From positions 5,958,001 through 6,022,000 of the forward strand of contig NC_081817.1 in assembly GCF_030704535.1 (NCBI RefSeq): DNA of 64,000 bases, given 5' to 3'. Shown here one piece after another: positions 30,114-40,807 of the stretch. Both the position numbers and the translations under genes were made by a program. This stretch comes from Vitis vinifera (taxonomy: Eukaryota > Streptophyta > Magnoliopsida > Vitales > Vitaceae). The notes below the pieces were generated by a model that did not search any database, was not told the DNA's origin, and saw nothing but the letters and a program-made list of their open reading frames with translations. The stretch's first letter is position 1. Each line of letters opens with the position of its first letter.

Positions 30114-30414
30114 ATCAAAACCCAATTGAAGCGTCGAGAAAAAAAGAAGTGTTGAAGCTCAGAAATAGTGTGTTTGGTTGGGAAGAAACCATGGGAAAGT
30201 GGAGGGGAGGAAATGGGAGCTCATTTGGATTTATTTTCCTGGGCTTTCTTGGGAACCAAACGCGGGGAAAGAGACTAATAGGCGATGATGGAGGAGGGAG
30301 GAGATTATTATCAGGGAAAGTTGTGTTTTTTGAAACTAGGTTCGAAATTAGGAATTTCCTGAGATGGGGTTAGGGCAAAATGATCAAAAGTGAGAGAGAT
30401 TCTTTACTTTTGGT

Positions 30415-30629
30415 TCTCGATCGGGTTTCTTTGTGTTTCAGCTTTGAGAATTAGTTCAAGTTTCAAATTGTTCTACTGACATGGGGAGGATTTGTTGATG
30501 ACACAGAGAAATTTAGGGGCAATTTAGGAAGAGGAAAAACAAACAGGACACAGTGCACGTTTTGGATATTATTTTACCTATGAAAATCCATATATTTTCC
30601 ACATCAGTAGCCCAAAACCTAACTTTCCC
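30415..30629. repeat. Right terminal inverted repeat of the Pack-MULE
   Basis: It is the inverse partner of 22,729-22,971. Read on the minus strand it begins GGGAAAGTTAGGTTTTGGGC and ends near AAGAAACCCGATCGA. Confidence 0.8.
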
Positions 30630-30725
30630 TATAAGCTATCCTAAGTCTTCCTACTTAGCACTGATGTCAAAAATGACCTAAGTGATGATGATTGGTTTCC
30701 CAAAGAGAATGACATGGATGTGGGC

Positions 30726-30734
30726 AACTAATAG
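30726..30734. repeat. Left 9-bp target-site duplication of the MULE (AACTAATAG)
   Basis: AACTAATAG lies immediately before the left inverted repeat and is repeated exactly at 40,808-40,816 after the right one. Nine bases is the usual duplication for Mutator-like elements. The unoccupied paralogous site is at 54,665-54,673. Confidence 0.9.
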
Positions 30735-30875
30735 GAGTTTTGGGTCAAAATGGCCCATTTGTGAAACTTAATGTTCAAAATGGGCACATTTTGAAACTAT
30801 TATTCAAAATGGCCTCTTTGATGCCACGTAGGTGCCACATCATTAAAAAATATTTTTTTTTCGTCATTATAGTGA

Positions 30876-31016
30876 AAGCCGCAGTTGGGAAACGCGGCTT
30901 CATTTTTGCACTAAAGCCGCAGTTGGCAAATGCGGCTTCATTTTTGCACTAAAGCCGCATTTGGCAAATGCGGCTTCATTTTTGCACTAAAGCCGCATTT
31001 GCCAAATGCGGCTTTA
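30876..31016. repeat. Four 38-bp tandem units, each an AAGCCGC...GCGGCTT hairpin
   Basis: Units start at 30,876, 30,914, 30,952 and 30,990, exactly 38 bases apart. Each has arms AAGCCGCA and (T/C)GCGGCTT around TTTGGCAAA or a close variant, followed by CATTTTTGCACTA. The last unit is an almost perfect palindrome. The array sits about 140 bases inside the left end of the MULE. Confidence 0.9.
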
Positions 31017-31100
31017 GTTAATTTTTATTTAAATTTAAAATTTAATTAAAAAATTATTAAATTACTTAATATACTTAAAAATAATAAATTATTTATATTT

Positions 31101-32090
31101 AAAAATATACTTAAATAATAAATTATTTATATTTAAACTTAAAAATCTAGTATTATTTCAACAAACATAAATTGATAAATAGAAGATATTATAAATGAAT
31201 ATTTGATTTATTAATAAATTAATAATCTTAAAATAATAAACTTATATAACATATAAATAATATATAAAATTGTATAATTTATTAATTTAATATATTTAAT
31301 TTGTTAATTTTTAAGATATTAATTTATTTATATTATGATAAATTTATCTTTATCGAAATAATAGTATAGTAGTTAATAACTGAGATTTCAATTATAATAT
31401 TTTTTTTTTACTTTCCAATTTAATTAAAAACTATTAATCACAATTTATGATTGAAATTTTAAAAATATACTTAAATAATAAATTATTTATATTTAAACTT
31501 AAAAATCTAGTATTATTTCAACAAACATAAATTGATAAATAGAAGATATTATAAATGAATATTTGATTTATTAATAAATTAATAATCTTAAAATAATAAA
31601 CTTATATAACATATAAATAATATATAAAATTGTATAAATTATTAATTTAATATATTTAATTTGTTAATTTTTAAGATATTAATTTATTTATATTATGATA
31701 AATTTATCTTTATCGAAATAATAATATAGTAGTTAATAACTGAGATTTCAATTATAATTTTTTTTTTTTTTTACTTTCCAATTTAATTAAAAACTATTAA
31801 ATCACAATTTATGATTGAAATTTTAAAAATATACTTAAATAATAAATTATTTATATTTAAACTTAAAAATCTAGTATTATTTCAACAAACATAAATTGAT
31901 AAATAGAAGATATTATAAATGAATATTTGATTTATTAATAAATTAATAATCTTAAAATAATAAATTTATATAACATATAAATAATATATAAAATTGTATA
32001 ATTTATTAATTTAAGATATTTAATTTGTTAATTTTTAATATATTAATTTATTTATATTATGACAAATTTATTTTTAACAAAATAATAATA
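31101..32090. repeat. AT-rich tandem array, unit 360-364 bp, three copies
   Basis: AAAAATATACTTAAATAATA begins at 31,101, 31,461 and 31,825. Copies 1 and 2 are nearly identical apart from single bases and a poly-T length change. Copy 3 is slightly more diverged and is truncated near 32,090. The array is non-coding and lies between the hairpin repeats and the 3' end of the plant mobile domain gene. Confidence 0.9.
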
Positions 32091-32255
32091 TACTCTTAAG
32101 CCGTAGTTGTCATATATAGATTTTTTTACAAAATTAGTTAATGAAATTAATTACAAAAAGTCTACTACAAAATGTAATTTTTAATAGTTTAATTAAAGTC
32201 ACAAAAAATATCCACTAAACATTAATATAGTGGAAAATAAAAAACATATATAATC

Positions 32256-34600
32256 TCACATGCCTCCACAAGGAGAAAATCTATGTGTAACTGGTACTCT
32301 CTTCCTTTTTGGATGCCCCTCTCTAACTGTAGCAGGTACTGCATGTGACACATGAAGAACATTTGTCTGTGATGGGGCTAGAGCTGGAAATAGAGGTGGT
32401 GGAGGAGGTAGCAATCTAGGTCGACGTAAGCCCCGCCTACCCCTTGGAATGACTGGCGGTAAGTCTAGCTGAGTAGATGTGTCAATCTGCACTAATGGTG
32501 GGTCTGAAGAGGTAGGAGGTTGTGATGGAGGTAGGTCTAAAGAGGTAGGGGGTTGTACTGATGGTGGGTCTGAAGAGGTAAGGGGTTGGGCTGATGGTGG
32601 GTCTGAAGAAGTAGGGTGCTGCACTGATGGTACGTCTGAAGAGATGGGTGACTGTACTAATCGTGAGGATAAAAAGGTAGGGGGCTGTAATGATGCTGAT
32701 ACTGACGATGTGATGGGATGACAACTACTATATCTACTTCTCCCTCGAGATGTCGACCGACCTCGAACAAGTGGTGGTCGAGCAACTGTCGACTGAGCTG
32801 GTGACCTATCTCCTCCATGCTCTACATGTGGGAGACGATAATCCTCCCGAATAATGCACATAACATCAGTGGCCATACGAATAATATCAACAATACCAGT
32901 GCGGCAAGCATCAATATCAGAGTCCTCTAATGCATGACCTCCTCGAGATATGATAGATGTCATAGTCTCAATCTGTCACATAAAATGATATATAATTATT
33001 TGTTGGAATAAATATTATACAGAATATGTACATAATATTAAAGTGATACGAACCAATAAGTGGGCAGATAAAGCAGTAGCCTGGTACCGCATAGGTCCAA
33101 AATCACTCATAGGTGTAATAAAACGACGTGTAATACGACGATACCATGTCATGTACGGAGCATGGTAGTCCATATGAGGCCCTATAGGCGCCGCAGTGAC
33201 AATGTGGTCCCCCCTAGCCTCCCATAATGCCACGTAGTGCTCATGATACAACCTCCAATCAAACTGAGGTCGACCACGTCGATCTATGGAGTGAAGGTCA
33301 GAATCTATAGGGGGTGTCGAAGGAATACCTTGTATGAGTCCAAACTGTCGCAACACACGCTCAGGACGATGCCACTCAACAATATAAAAAAAAATAAGTG
33401 GTGACATCGTCCGCCAAATATCCTGATCAGCTAAACAAATGTCTGGAAGCAACGCTAGTATATCATCTGTGTAAGGCTGCCATAATACCTGATATATTCA
33501 TAGATGAGTATGTATTTAATGAAGTATAAATTATATTATTAATATTAAGATGTTCATGTTAAAGAATACTAATATTTAGCCCAAACCTGATCAGATCGCT
33601 GTCTATCAAACTCATCTCTGTATGTGACCAACACATGATGAGGAGTGTCTGTATGAGATAAGGGAACTCTCCACCTACTCCCTAGTGCATCTGGTGGGAA
33701 TCTCTCATCTATAGGCACTGGTGCATGGGGAAGTGATCTACTAGGACGACCCACATGTAATCGCTCCCATGACCATAGCTAAAAATGAAATAAAATTATG
33801 TTTAAGTGCATATAATTATGACAAAATTACATAATTAATAAGATTAGTAGTTATACCTGCAACAAATGTAATGGTCCTGCAATAGATTCTGCACTATCTA
33901 AGCTAGCTCGACATAACTCCCGATAAAGATGTGCTAGTGTCGCACTCCCCCAACTATACTGTGCAGTCTCACCAAAATCTCTTAACATGGGTAGAATTGC
34001 TAATTGGATGTAAACCCCCTTCTTATCTGTAAATAATGAACCACTAACTAACAATAAAAGATAAGCTCTAGCATGGCGCTGTAACGTAACCTCATCTACA
34101 ACCCCTGGTGGTAAGCGGGAGAAATGGGTAGTAATAAAACGAACTGTAAGGGATGCTCCACGAATATCAGTCTCTGCCGGTCGAACACCCAATAACTCCT
34201 CACAAAGTGCATGCCAATCAATATCTGTAGAACCAGTGACAGGATGGCCATGTACACGTAATCCGAATAAAATGGCTACGTCTTGCAATGTGATGGTCAT
34301 CTCACCAACAGACATGTGGAATGTGTGCGTCTCTGGGCGCCATCTCTCTACCAGTGCAGTAATCAAAGGCCAATCAACCTTAACATGGCCCACTCGATGA
34401 AAGACATAAAATCCTGACTGTATAATGTATGGCCGAACACGATCATCCAAAACCCACTCTCGAAGCATCCTATGTCGGCAACTCAAAACACTACCCATAT
34501 CTGGATCAACACGAATGGTGGATGATCGATGTCGATGCTGAAGAGTAAGCACAGATGTATCCTCAGGGTCAGGACGAGCACGAAACAACGGAGTATCCAT
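32256..34600 (-). CDS. Plant mobile domain (PMD, MAIN-like) gene of the MULE
   Basis: Minus-strand exons are 34600..33857, 33778..33587, 33488..33054 and 32972..32256. All introns are phase 0 with GT-AG ends, and the exons join to 695 residues without a stop. Exons 1-3 form a plant mobile domain (PF10536 type), with FHMSVGEMTITLQDVAILFG, LRVHGHPVTG, ALCEELLGV, AYLLLLVSGSLF, then SRWRVPLSHTDTP, WQPYTDDILALLPDIC, FFYIVEWHRPERVLRQFGL and a DYHAPYMTWYRR-type segment. Exon 4 encodes a Ser/Pro-rich low-complexity tail with about six 'PTSSDPPS' repeats and a basic end. PMD genes occur as accessory genes in MULEs and LTR elements, and as host genes (MAIN, MAIL1). Its role in transposition is unknown. 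It lies downstream of mudrA in the same direction. The start MDTPLF was preferred to an upstream in-frame ATG at 34,684 because it matches the family start. Confidence 0.85.
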
Positions 34601-35058
34601 GTCTGCATGTACATCAATACATGATATAAACAAAATATGAATGAATTGACAAGAAACAATAATATCTAACAACATGAATTTCATCCCAAATAAATTGTTA
34701 AAATTTGAACAGCATTTCCCCTAAACAGTAGAGATTCAAAATTTTTCAATGTAACCTGATATAAGAAAAATATGAATGAATTGAAAAAAAACAACAATTT
34801 CTAACAACATTAATTTCATTATTAAAATTTTAAAAATTTGAACAGCATCTCCCCTAAATAATAGAGATTAATATTTTTTTCATGTAACCTGATATAAGCA
34901 AAATAAGAATGAATTGACAAAAAATAATAATTTCAAACAAACAAACGTCAATAAGATGTTCAATAAGATAGTTTCTACATATATCTTAAAAACGATTAAG
35001 GTCAATACTAGTAAATTTAAAAAAAAATAACAGTACAATAAGATGTTCATGAAGTACA
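34601..35058. repeat. Gap between the PMD gene and mudrA, with three ~134-bp tandem units
   Basis: GATATAA(A/G) followed by AAAATA(T/A)GAATGAATTGA occurs at 34,623, 34,759 and 34,891, spaced 136 and 132 bases apart. The copies also share 'caacat(g/t)aatttcat' and 'gaacagcat(t/c)tcccctaaa'. This AT-rich stretch probably includes the promoter of the PMD gene and the mudrA 3' end. Confidence 0.7.
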
Positions 35059-37644
35059 TCAACTCCTCCTATCATTGGTTTCTCTATTAGGACAAGAACG
35101 CCGATTGTGACCCGATTGCTTGCAAAGTCCACATGTTTGAGGAGTCCTAGTTTCCCTTGCATCCATCTCATTATGCAAACGACTTGATTTTGGTCGACCA
35201 GAAGTTAGCCGTTTCATTGAGTCTGAAGGCACAATTATCGGTCCATTATATTGAGGCCACTCCAACTCATCAAATATGGGATAAAACAAGGGAGCCCATG
35301 TTGATAAGTAAGCACGTGTGGTGTAATAACCTTGTACAAATTGTCGAAAATCAATTGCTCGACAATGACAAGCAGCAAGAATGTGCGAACATGGGAATCC
35401 TAACAAAAGTGTTTTGTTACATGTGCAAGACCCCGTTTGAAGGGTAACATGATATGTGCGAGGTTTCCTATTACTGCTTCCAACCGAGTGTCTAGTTTTA
35501 ACATGAAAACGTCCCGCCACATGATCATACAAACGAACCTCATGTGCACCCGCCTTAACAACTTTAGCCTTTATCTTGGCGTCAATATGTGGAGTGAATT
35601 CTTCACCTGAAGCGAGCCGACTGGCACCATGCTCCCGCCTGACTGTGAAGTAACTGTTAACCCGATAAAAAGTTAACTGGACTAAAGCTGTTATTGGTAA
35701 GGTACGAGCACCCTTAAGGACACCATTAAAAACTTCAGACATATTAGTTGTCATAATCCCATATCTCCGCCCACCATCATATGAAAGTGCCCATTTTTCA
35801 AGAGGAATTTGCTCCAACCAATTTCTAGCCTCGGCATTTATCCGGCCAATTGTATCCATGTGAGAAATAAATTTTTTAACTTTACTCTCCATGGCAGCCC
35901 TACACATGAGATCTTTTAAAGTCTTATCTTTGAACTTTGTGTTGAAATTACTCGCTAAATGACGCATGCAAAATCTATGACAAGCATCTGGTTGAGTCCA
36001 TCCCGAATATGTTTCATTGACAGCAGCTATAATGCCAGGATGACGATCAGAAATCAGACACAACCCTTTCCTTTGTGTTACTCCAACTCGGATACATGCC
36101 AAAAACCAACTCCAACTATCTGTATTCTCTCCTTTTGTAATGGCAAATGCAAGTGGAAACAATTGGTTATTACCATCACATCCCATAGCAATCAGCAAAG
36201 TCCCTTTATATTTTCCATACAAATGTGTCCCATCAATACTGAGAACTGGTCGACAGTGTGCAAACCCTATAATAGATGGAGCGAATGCCCAAAAAACACG
36301 CTGAAAAATTTCTTCATTCGGATTGTTTCCAGGAACCGTTTTGGAATACATAATGCATCCAGGATTTGACTGCTCTAAGGCAAGGAAGAAACGAGGCAAC
36401 TCTGCATAAGACTTGTACCAATCACCAAATAATCGAGTCATTGCTTTCCTTTTTGCCTTCATTGCTTTTTGATAAGAAATTTGGTAACCAAATTGTTCCG
36501 CAACAACAGCTTGAATTGCACCAATTGTAACGGTCATTTCTGCCTTCACCAATGTTTCAATATACTTAGATACAAAGCTAGAATCCAACTGTGAATGATC
36601 TTGATTAATACATGGATTGACACATGTATGAGGACCTTTGTACTTTGTGATTCTAAACATACCCGTATCTTTCACTGTCATTGCCCTTAGTCGTCATTGG
36701 CAATGTGGTGCTTTTTTACATTGAAGAACTAACACACTTGCATTTGATCTATAAACAGTAAACTCTTGGTGCGCCTTTATGGAAAACATCTTCACAGCAT
36801 GTTGCAAATCTGATTTTGAGGAAAATATTTGGCCAATTGATAATTCTCCATCAACATTTCCTAAAGTTGGCTTTTTCCATGGAGTCCAATCACTTACAAC
36901 ACAATTAATTGCCGCGTCCATATTTAAAAATTGTGGTGTAGGTGGCATATGGTATGAGATGGGTACAAATGTTTCCTGTAGGTTGTCATTAGAGATATTA
37001 AATTGGGTACCATGTGGAGAGGCAACTAGTGATGTGTTTTCAACCTCAAACTCAACCTCAGGATTATTAGACCTATCACCAACTTCAAGGTTCACAAATC
37101 TTGTGTTTTCACATTCCACAACTTGTTGGACCATCACCAAATCAATATTTTCTGTTTGACAACAATTTTCATCATCATTAGGTAAATGAATCTCATCTGT
37201 GTCGATTGCATCATCTCTATCATCTTCCTCATCTCTCTCATTTTCGTCATCAACATCAGTATCACCTGTTGATAATCGTGTCAAATGACCCATTTCATTA
37301 CTCAAATGATAATGGTTGGGAGTTTGCTCTATGAATAATTGAACTGAAGACATTCCATACTTTGATGGCACCAGTAGCATACGTGCAACTGTCCGATCAT
37401 TTCTCACCACTAATGGTTGAAATTTGTTCATTTCAGTTGGATGACGACATTTCAAGACTAACTGATCGTCTCTGTCAACACCAATGATATCATATATCAT
37501 CTTCAACAACTCCACAAAAGTCGTATGAATGGGCACATCTATAGGCTCAATCTCTACATTATTTCCAATATATCTCAAGTCCGTTTCTGTCCTCAAAATT
37601 GTTCCATTCCAATAACATAGCACTTCTACTGTGGAATCAGTCAT
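35059..37644 (-). pseudogene. mudrA: mudrA transposase of the MULE, broken by one stop codon
   Basis: The frame runs 861 codons from the ATG at 37,644 with one internal stop: TGA at 36,694-36,696 (codon 317), where the Trp of the motif CQWRLRA is expected. Order: an N-terminal PB1-like/MuDR domain, an acidic linker (DENERDEEDDRDD), a DNA-binding region near the stop (CKKAPHCQ...PHTCVNP), then the MULE transposase domain. The catalytic triad is intact: Asp471 (SIDGTHLYGKY), Asp533 (LISDRHPG) and Glu637 (TTNMSEVFN). A SWIM zinc finger (CTCNKTLLLGFPCSHILAAC) and a C-terminal zinc knuckle (CGLCKQSGHNRRSCP) follow. Methionines after the stop could start a 540-residue protein with the catalytic core but without the full DNA-binding part. 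Otherwise the gene is well preserved. Confidence 0.92.
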
Positions 37645-37656
37645 ACTGGCCTTCAC

Positions 37657-39830
37657 ATAAATAATAACAAAAGGTTATTACATAAAAAAAATTTATATTT
37701 ATTTAAGTAAAAAATAATATTTTATGGTCAATGATTCATAAAATACAATAATAAACCTAATAAATATTGGAATGTAACAAAACTTCATGTCTAAATACCA
37801 AGTTCAACTCAAATGAAAGCAATGTATAAGCAAATAAGTATATAAGTAAAGAGTAGGATGATATTATGAATTAATATTATTTTTGTGGTCCAATAAAATG
37901 TTTTACATGTGTTTGGGTTACAAACACGTTTAATTTATTTTTCTAATTTCATAATTAGGATGAGATTAACTTTTAATATTTTTTTGATAAAATGAAATTA
38001 ATATTTTTATATTAAAAAATAAATTTTAAAATAAATATGTGTTAATTATGTTAATTCTTTTACAACTCAAAATTATCTATTAAATATATTTTTTAAAATA
38101 AATATATGTTAAATATGTTATTTTAAATAAAAAATGAGATTTTAGTAATTGCAAGAAATCTACCCTAGTCCACAAGCTAAGGAATAATTTTTAGAATACA
38201 CATATTTTGAATAGTGAACTCTAGTACCTCCTAACCACACAATCAACCATAGATTAGGATCCCCACAAAATCAAATGTGTAATGAGAAAAAAAATCAACC
38301 AATACGAGAACTACCTAAGATGAAGATACAAATATTCTGAAATTTAGGTTGAGGATAAGAAATAATACAAAGAAAGTGAAACAGTGACGTGGATGAATTG
38401 ACAATACCTACTAAAGAAAGGAATTAAATGAAATCCTAAATTACTCTATAAAGTGCATTTAGGTAATTTTGCAGATTTGGCGTTTTTTAATGTTATTAGT
38501 AAAAAATTGGTACTTCAATTGTATTCATAATTTGAAAAGTTTTTTTATTGAAACTTTCTTCTTAAAAGAAGTGTAAATATTTCTAAACTTTCTATTTTAT
38601 AAATTAATTTCTTTTCTCTTAAGTTTCTAGTTTGAGTCTTCAGAATTTTGAAGTCTTTGTTATTAGAAATTTTATCCGAAGGTGTTTCTATAAAGTAGGA
38701 TGTTAATTCTACAAATGGAGTTTTTTTTTTTTTTTTTTGATTTTATTTTTCAAAGATTTAGGAGTTCTCAAAAATGAACAATAGTCCTAACAAGTTGCTA
38801 CATAGGTTAGGTTTGCTTTCCATAATTTTTTTAGTTTTAAGGGTTCTAAAACTTTATAAATAAAGCTAATGGATGTAAAAGGGGATGATGATTAATGATC
38901 CAAAGATTTTTATTTTTATTTTTTTATGGGTGCAAATTTTGCAATTTTCATGGTAGGACTTAATTATTTTACTTCTAAGTGAGACTCCTAGGGCCTATGT
39001 AAGTTTGTAAGATTGCTTCTTTATCTTTTTTTTTTTCCTATTTTTTATTTTATTTTTTCCCTACTATTATAATTTTATCTTTCTTCTCCTTAAATCTCAA
39101 AAGACTAAAGTCCTAGTCTTATTCCAAAGTTTCAAATTTCAAACCAACCAACTACCCTTTTGATTTGAATAATTAACAATTACTAGGGTGGGTCCCCTTG
39201 TGTTATTCAAAAGCCAACAATTATCTAATTGATTTTTTTTTTTTATAAATAAAGAGAAATTTTTCTAATTGAAATTTGATAATTGATTAATGAACATCAC
39301 GCATAATTGTGGTATTATGTTGACTTGTTATGAAATTAAATAATATTTTTTAACAAAAACAAGATATTAAGTAAATTAACAATTGAAAATATGAAAATAA
39401 AAATAAATAACACTATATTTTATAAAATTTATTTAAAAGTGAAGTATTTAAATATGATATATTTATAAAAATGACTCTACTACACCTTCAAAAATTAATT
39501 CTTATATTCATTTATTCATTTAAATATTCAAATATATAAATATTTTATAAATTTAGTCATTTACTTAATATCAATAGGAAAATTTAGTAATATTAATATA
39601 AATTTAGTAAATTCAGTTAATTCCATAGGAAAAGTGATAAGCTGATGTACTTAATACCAGAGCAAACCCATAATAATAATTCCACAGGAAAATTTCATAA
39701 TAATAATATGATAAAATTATTTTTATTAATATCTTTTTTATTTAATATTTAATTTTATTAAAAATTATAATATATTCTATTAAGATGAGATAAAATTGTT
39801 CTCATGATTTGTTTTTTTTTTTTTTTTAAC
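37657..39830. other. AT-rich non-coding part of the MULE upstream of mudrA
   Basis: I see no genes. The strand-specific promoter of mudrA should lie in the first part. Poly-T/poly-A runs are frequent (for example 38,721-38,739 and 39,815-39,828). Confidence 0.5.
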
Positions 39831-39839
39831 TCTATTAAA

Positions 39840-40260
39840 TCTAAAAATCAAAATGCTACCCACTGGCTGAACGTTGTTGCATGAAGAACCCCTTTTCTGA
39901 AGTTGCCTTCCAGCCGGAGAATCCCTAAAAAAACCCTTCTCTCACTCTGCCACTCTCAATCCTTGCAGGTACTAATCTAATCATGTTATTATTTTTTTTT
40001 TGCAACCCCCTTTGATTCCCAATAAAATCCATGCCCCATTCGATTTCCGGGAAAATTCATCCTCGTTTGATTTCCGAGAAAATCCATGCCCCATTCGATT
40101 TTTCCGAAAATTCATCCTCGTTTGATTTCCGAGAAAATCATGCAAAACCCCCAAGGAAAACCAAAAAAATTGCTTTTCTTTTGCTCTTTGTGTTTTCTGG
40201 ATCCATTTTAGGGGTCTCTTTGCTGTTGTGCCATTGGATTTAAATTTCAAGAACCCTAAA
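39840..40260 (+). repeat. Leader-like sequence inside the MULE, shared with 43,975-44,310
   Basis: It contains 'cactctgccactctcaat', a GCAG|GTACTAATCT junction like an exon end and splice donor, and then 'gcaacc...gatttccgggaaaattca'. A ~58-base unit around 'cgatttcc...gaaaatccatgccccatt' is tandemly duplicated here but single in the other copy. It looks like the first untranslated exon and intron start of a host gene caught by the element. The source gene is not recognised. Confidence 0.6.
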
Positions 40261-40689
40261 TCAAAACTGACAAACGGGAAAAATCAAGAATTTTTTTCTT
40301 TCTATTTTCATTCTCGTTTCCCACTTTTCTCAGCATCCAACGGGAAAAATAAAAATACTAACAACACAACACAACAACACATGATAAAAAAAACTCAGAT
40401 CTGAAAAAAATTCACACTAACCTCAACCTCCAACGTCAGTGGCCCACTGGTGGGGCTTGGATTTTTAAGGAAAAGCTGGGAATAGAGAGCAGATCGGATG
40501 GAGTTGTAGCTCTAATGTCTCCCTCAGTGGCCCACTGGTGGGCCTAGGGTTTTTAACAAAAAAAAACTACACGCAGATAACAGGGGAAGCATAACAGGGG
40601 AAGAGAACAGCTCCGTGTTTGGGAAAGTAAAAAATACAAAGAGAACAGGGGAAGAGAGCGGCTGTTTGGGAAAGTCAAAGATAAAAAGA

Positions 40690-40807
40690 ATAAAAAAATA
40701 TTTTGTATGTTGACGTGGGCTGAGAAGGGCTAGTGTGAACATTTGTTTCAAAAGCAGGCCATTATGTGCATTTTGTTTGAATGGAAGGCTACTTTGACCC
40801 ATAAGTC
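40690..40807. repeat. Right terminal inverted repeat of the MULE
   Basis: Read on the minus strand it starts GACTTATGGGTCAAAGTAGC and matches the left end imperfectly. Shared features are TGGGTCAAA, GCC, CCATT, TTTTGAAAC, CCACGT and AAAATATTTTTTT. Confidence 0.8.

Larger units (their letters stand above)
22729..30629. mobile_element. Pack-MULE-like element carrying fragments of at least three host genes
   Basis: The ends are long terminal inverted repeats (22,729-22,971 and 30,415-30,629), typical of Mutator-like elements. No transposase is present. Inside, reading inward from the left end, is an exon of a plastid-type protein (plus strand). Reading inward from the right end are three exons of an ABCG transporter (minus strand), and farther in is one exon of a TASH3-like protein (minus strand). 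Each fragment keeps its splice sites and each has at least one stop codon. Capture of genomic fragments with introns is the hallmark of Pack-MULEs. A 9-bp target duplication is not clear: CACGGGTTA on the left against TATAAGCTA on the right differ only by transitions, which is suggestive at most. Confidence 0.75.
30735..40807 (-). mobile_element. Complete MuDR-type element (MULE) with mudrA and a plant mobile domain gene
   Basis: The element is 10,073 bp. The left end GAGTTTTGGGTCAAAATGG and the right end (minus strand) GACTTATGGGTCAAAGTAG form imperfect terminal inverted repeats of about 115 bases (30,735-30,850 and 40,690-40,807). An exact 9-bp duplication AACTAATAG flanks them. Genes are on the minus strand: mudrA (37,644-35,059) and then a plant mobile domain gene (34,600-32,256). 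Near the left end are 38-bp hairpin repeats and a 360-bp tandem array. Near the right end is a leader-like sequence shared with 44 kb. A single nonsense codon in mudrA is the only coding defect seen, so the insertion looks fairly young. Confidence 0.92.
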
